A stretch of DNA of 64,000 nt from Eledone cirrhosa (taxonomy: Eukaryota > Mollusca > Cephalopoda > Octopoda > Eledonidae), in NCBI GenBank assembly GCA_964016885.1, contig OZ024740.1, positions 4,369,836 through 4,433,835 on the forward strand, in the 5' to 3' direction. Below the pieces are notes generated by a model, which saw only the letters and a list, made by a program, of their open reading frames with translations, was not told the DNA's origin and did not search any database. How positions within the stretch are numbered: the stretch's first letter is position 1; each line of letters opens with the position of its first letter. Below are positions 59,150 to 64,000 of this stretch, piece after piece. The translations under genes and the position numbers were made by a program.

Positions 59150-62100
59150 ATAGCCAAGTCTGACCTATCACTAATGATGTTCTATCTTATCAAGGGGTGG
59201 TACTATAGCCAGGTCTGACCTATCACTAATGATGTTCTATCTTATCAAGGGGTGGTACTATAGCCAGGTCTGACCTATCACTAATGATGTTCTATCTTAT
59301 CAAGGGGTGGTACTATAGCCAGGTCTGACCTATCACTAATGATGTTATATCTTACCAAGGGGTGGTACTATATCCAGGTCAGACCTATCACTAATGATGT
59401 TATATCTTACCAAGGTGTGGTACTATAGCCAGGTCTGACCTATCACTAATGATGTTCTATCTTATCAAGGGGTGGTACTATAGCCAGGTCTTACCTATCA
59501 CTAATGATGTTCTATCTTACCAAGTGGTGGTACTATAGCCAGGTCTGACCTATCACTAATGTTGTTCTATCTTATCAAGGGGTGGTACTATAGCCAGGTC
59601 TTACCTATCACTAATGATGTTCTATCTTACCAAGGGGTGGTACTATAGCCAGGTCTGACCTATCACTAATGATGTTCTATCTTATCAAGTGGTGGTACTA
59701 TAGCCAGGTCTGACCTATCACTAATGATGTTCTATCTTACCAAGTGGTGGTACTATAGACAGGTCTGACCTATCACTAATGATGTTCTATCTTATCGAGG
59801 GGTGGTACTATAGCCAGGTCTGACCTATCACTAATCATGTTCTATCTTACCAAGTGGTGGTACTATAGCCAGGTCTGACCTATCACTAATGATGTTCTAT
59901 CTTATCAAGGCTTGGTACTATAGCCAGCTCTGACCTATCACTAATGATGTTCTATCTTACCAAGGGGTGGTACTATAGCCAGGTCAGACCTATCACTAAT
60001 GATGTTCTATCTTACCAAGTGGTGGTACTATAGCCAGGTCTGACCTATCACTAATGATGTTCTATCTTACCAAGTGGTGGTACTATAGCCAGGTCTGACC
60101 TATCACTAATGATGTTCTATCTTACCAAGGGGTGGTACTATAGCCAGGTCAGACCTGTCACTAATGATGTTCTATCTTACCAAGGGGTGGTACTATAGCC
60201 AGGTCTGACCTATCACTAATGATGTTCTATCTTACCAAGGGGTGGTACTATAGCCAGGTAAGACCTATCACTAATGATGTTCTATCTTATCAAGGGGTGG
60301 TACTATAGCCAAGTCTGACCTATAACTAATGATGTTCTATCTTATCAAGGGGTGGTACTTTAGCCAGGTCTGACCTATCACTAATGATGTTCTATCTTAT
60401 CAAGGGGTGGTACTATAGCCAAGTCTGACCTGTAACTAATGATGTTCTATCTTATCAAGGGGTGGTACTATAGCCAGGTCAGACCTGTCACTAATGATGT
60501 TCTATCTTATCAATGGGTGGTACTATAGCCAGGTCTGACCTATCACTAATGATGTTCTATCTTACAAGTGGTGGTACTATAGCCAGGTCAGACCTATCAC
60601 TAATGATGTTCTATCTTATCAAGGGGTGGTACTATAGCCAGGTCTGACCTATCACTAATGATGTTCTATCTTACCAAGGGGTGGTACTATAGCCAGGTCA
60701 GACCTATCACTAATGATGTTATATCTTTCCAAGGGTGGTACTATAGCCAGGTCTGACCTATCACTAATGATGTTCTATCTTATCAAGGGGTGGTACTATA
60801 GCCATGTCTGACATATCACTAATGATGTTCTATCTTACCAAGGAGTGGTACTATAGCCAGGTCTGACCTATCACTGATGATGTTCAATCTTATCAAGGGG
60901 TGGTACTATAGCCAGGTCTGACCTATCACTGATGATGTTCAATCTTATCAAGGGGTGGTACTATAGCCAGGTCTGACCTATCACTAATGATGTTCAATCT
61001 TATCAAGGGGTGGTACTATAGCCAGGTCAGACCTGTCACTAATGATGTTCTATCTTACCAAGTGGTGGTACTATAGCCAGGTCTGCCCTATCACTAATGT
61101 TCTTCTATCTTACCAAGTGGTGGTACTATAGCCAGGTCAGACCTATCACGAATGATGTTCTCTCTTACCAAGTGGTGGTACTATAGCCAGGTCTGACCTA
61201 TCACTAATGATGTTCTATCTTACCAAGTGGTGGTACTATAGCCAGGTCTGACCTATCACTAATGATGTTCTATCTTACCAAGTGGTGGTACTATAGCCAG
61301 GTCAGACCTATCACTAATGATGTTCTATCTTACCAAGTGGTGGTACTATAGCCAGATCAGACCTATCACTAATGATGTTCTATCTTACCAAGTGGTGGTA
61401 CTATAGCCAGATCAGACCCATCACTAATGATGTTCTATCTTACCAAGTGGTGGTACTATAGCCAGATCAGACCCATCACTAATGATGTTCTATCTTACCA
61501 AGTGGTGGTACTATAGCCAGATCAGACCTATCACTAATGATGTTCTATCTTACCAAGTGGTGGTACTATAGCCAAGTCTGACCTATCACTAATGATGTTC
61601 TATCTTATCAAGGGGTGGTACTATAGCCAGGTCTGACCTATCACTAATGATGTTCTATCTTATCAAGGGGTGGTACTATAGCCAGGTCTGACCTATCACT
61701 AATGATGTTCTATCTTATCAAGGGGTGGTACTATAGCCAGGTCTGACCTATCACTAATGATGTTATATCTTACCAAGGGGTGGTACTATATCCAGGTCAG
61801 ACCTATCACTAATGATGTTATATCTTACCAAGGTGTGGTACTATAGCCAGGTCTGACCTATCACTAATGATGTTCTATCTTATCAAGGGGTGGTACTATA
61901 GCCAGGTCTTACCTATCACTAATGATGTTCTATCTTACCAAGTGGTGGTACTATAGCCAGGTCTGACCTATCACTAATGTTGTTCTATCTTATCAAGGGG
62001 TGGTACTATAGCCAGGTCTTACCTATCACTAATGATGTTCTATCTTACCAAGGGGTGGTACTATAGCCAGGTCTGACCTATCACTAATGATGTTCTATCT

Positions 62101-63985
62101 TATCAAGTGGTGGTACTATAGCCAGGTCTGACCTATCACTAATGATGTTCTATCTTACCAAGTGGTGGTACTATAGACAGGTCTGACCTATCACTAATGA
62201 TGTTCTATCTTATCGAGGGGTGGTACTATAGCCAGGTCTGACCTATCACTAATCATGTTCTATCTTACCAAGTGGTGGTACTATAGCCAGGTCTGACCTA
62301 TCACTAATGATGTTCTATCTTATCAAGGCTTGGTACTATAGCCAGCTCTGACCTATCACTAATGATGTTCTATCTTACCAAGGGGTGGTACTATAGCCAG
62401 GTCAGACCTATCACTAATGATGTTCTATCTTACCAAGTGGTGGTACTATAGCCAGGTCTGACCTATCACTAATGATGTTCTATCTTACCAAGTGGTGGTA
62501 CTATAGCCAGGTCTGACCTATCACTAATGATGTTCTATCTTACCAAGGGGTGGTACTATAGCCAGGTCAGACCTGTCACTAATGATGTTCTATCTTACCA
62601 AGGGGTGGTACTATAGCCAGGTCTGACCTATCACTAATGATGTTCTATCTTACCAAGGGGTGGTACTATAGCCAGGTAAGACCTATCACTAATGATGTTC
62701 TATCTTATCAAGGGGTGGTACTATAGCCAAGTCTGACCTATAACTAATGATGTTCTATCTTATCAAGGGGTGGTACTTTAGCCAGGTCTGACCTATCACT
62801 AATGATGTTCTATCTTATCAAGGGGTGGTACTATAGCCAAGTCTGACCTGTAACTAATGATGTTCTATCTTATCAAGGGGTGGTACTATAGCCAGGTCAG
62901 ACCTGTCACTAATGATGTTCTATCTTATCAATGGGTGGTACTATAGCCAGGTCTGACCTATCACTAATGATGTTCTATCTTACAAGTGGTGGTACTATAG
63001 CCAGGTCAGACCTATCACTAATGATGTTCTATCTTATCAAGGGGTGGTACTATAGCCAGGTCTGACCTATCACTAATGATGTTCTATCTTACCAAGGGGT
63101 GGTACTATAGCCAGGTCAGACCTATCACTAATGATGTTATATCTTTCCAAGGGTGGTACTATAGCCAGGTCTGACCTATCACTAATGATGTTCTATCTTA
63201 TCAAGGGGTGGTACTATAGCCATGTCTGACATATCACTAATGATGTTCTATCTTACCAAGGAGTGGTACTATAGCCAGGTCTGACCTATCACTGATGATG
63301 TTCAATCTTATCAAGGGGTGGTACTATAGCCAGGTCTGACCTATCACTGATGATGTTCAATCTTATCAAGGGGTGGTACTATAGCCAGGTCTGACCTATC
63401 ACTAATGATGTTCAATCTTATCAAGGGGTGGTACTATAGCCAGGTCAGACCTGTCACTAATGATGTTCTATCTTACCAAGTGGTGGTACTATAGCCAGGT
63501 CTGCCCTATCACTAATGTTCTTCTATCTTACCAAGTGGTGGTACTATAGCCAGGTCAGACCTATCACGAATGATGTTCTCTCTTACCAAGTGGTGGTACT
63601 ATAGCCAGGTCTGACCTATCACTAATGATGTTCTATCTTACCAAGTGGTGGTACTATAGCCAGGTCTGACCTATCACTAATGATGTTCTATCTTACCAAG
63701 TGGTGGTACTATAGCCAGGTCAGACCTATCACTAATGATGTTCTATCTTACCAAGTGGTGGTACTATAGCCAGATCAGACCTATCACTAATGATGTTCTA
63801 TCTTACCAAGTGGTGGTACTATAGCCAGATCAGACCCATCACTAATGATGTTCTATCTTACCAAGTGGTGGTACTATAGCCAGATCAGACCTATCACTAA
63901 TGATGTTCTATCTTACCAAGTGGTGGTACTATAGCCAGATCAGACCTATCACTAATGATGTTCTATCTTACCAAGTGGTGGTACT
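59150..63985. repeat. 2418-bp tandem duplication in satellite B
   Basis: The block 59150-61567 is repeated at 61568-63985. Markers are a one-off TATATCCAGG monomer (59371 and 61789), the shortened CTTACAAGTG monomer (60561 and 62979) and the GCCAAGTCTG start (59153 and 61571), all offset by exactly 2418, or 44 monomers less two bases. Confidence 0.88.
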
Positions 63986-64000
63986 ATAGCCAGATCAGAC

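Larger units (their letters stand above)
50147..64000. repeat. Satellite B (55-bp monomer), continuing past the window
   Basis: About 13.85 kb, roughly 250 monomers head to tail with a strict 55-bp period (for example TATCTTATCA at 61601 and 61656). Each monomer reads ACCTATCACTAATGATG, then TTCTATCTTACCAAGGGG, then TGGTACTATAGCCAGGTCWG. Monomers are far more uniform than those of satellite A and rarely vary in length. Because 55 is not a multiple of 3 and stops are frequent, no long frame exists. Variants such as CAAGTGGTGG replace CAAGGGGTGG mainly in the right half. Confidence 0.97.

Noticed and set aside
50147..64000. CRISPR-like regular array
   Set aside because: The repeats are contiguous with no unique spacers and the context is animal retroelement DNA.
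50147..64000. Hammerhead ribozyme in satellite A or B monomers, as in some animal satellites
   Set aside because: Neither monomer contains the GAAA core together with CUGANGA in a foldable arrangement.
4642..64000. CENP-B box or telomeric repeat in the satellites
   Set aside because: Neither monomer contains a recognisable CENP-B box core or TTAGGG array.

Overview
This window looks like animal, most likely molluscan and probably cephalopod (octopus or squid), intergenic DNA. The evidence is its set of retroelements: LINEs whose 3' ends finish in a short (GAT)n tail, tRNA-derived SINEs, and Penelope-like elements, set in AT-rich sequence. The organism call is inference from repeat style, not from any host gene. 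I found no host protein-coding gene. All real coding sequence belongs to mobile elements, and most of the window is two tandem satellites.

Layout. 1-3286: LINE remnants, including a C-terminal reverse transcriptase fragment with its 3' UTR, an old LINE fossil holding a 41-bp minisatellite, and two LINE 3' ends. 3287-37095: satellite A, a roughly 46-bp monomer with a variable G-run, about 32.6 kb, interrupted near its left edge by a 5'-truncated LINE. It contains nested large tandem duplications of about 1.28, 6.29, 2.79 and 0.8 kb. 37096-38165: SINE, LINE 3' ends and a (TA)n tract. 38166-40930: a 5'-truncated minus-strand Penelope-like element (PLE2) with an intact GIY-YIG endonuclease reading frame and inverted terminal repeats. 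41021-41142: a near-perfect snapback palindrome. 41195-46577: a nearly full-length plus-strand Penelope-like element (PLE1) with one inverted and two direct pseudo-LTR copies, whose polymerase frame has at least two frameshifts. 46578-50146: SINEs, a mariner-type MITE, another 5'-truncated LINE and microsatellites. 50147 to the window end: satellite B, a 55-bp monomer with its own higher-order duplications, running off the right edge.

Most interesting signal. The pseudo-LTRs of PLE2 encode what reads as a complete type I hammerhead ribozyme (core CTGACGA ... GAAA, a 7-bp helix I, a long helix II, a minimal 3-bp helix III and cleavage after UA). It is present in both inverted copies. The pseudo-LTRs of PLE1 encode a second, different hammerhead-like fold in three copies, with an unusual C at core position 4. 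Hammerheads in Penelope pseudo-LTRs are a known phenomenon. These particular motifs, the flipped helix II apex in PLE2 and the two satellites are what I would check first.

How it fits together. The elements are self-propagating parasites. The LINEs and PLEs encode reverse transcriptase and endonuclease. The SINEs and the MITE are non-autonomous and need enzymes supplied elsewhere. The satellites appear to have grown by repeated local duplication. The array boundaries and large duplications are read by eye and could be affected by assembly.
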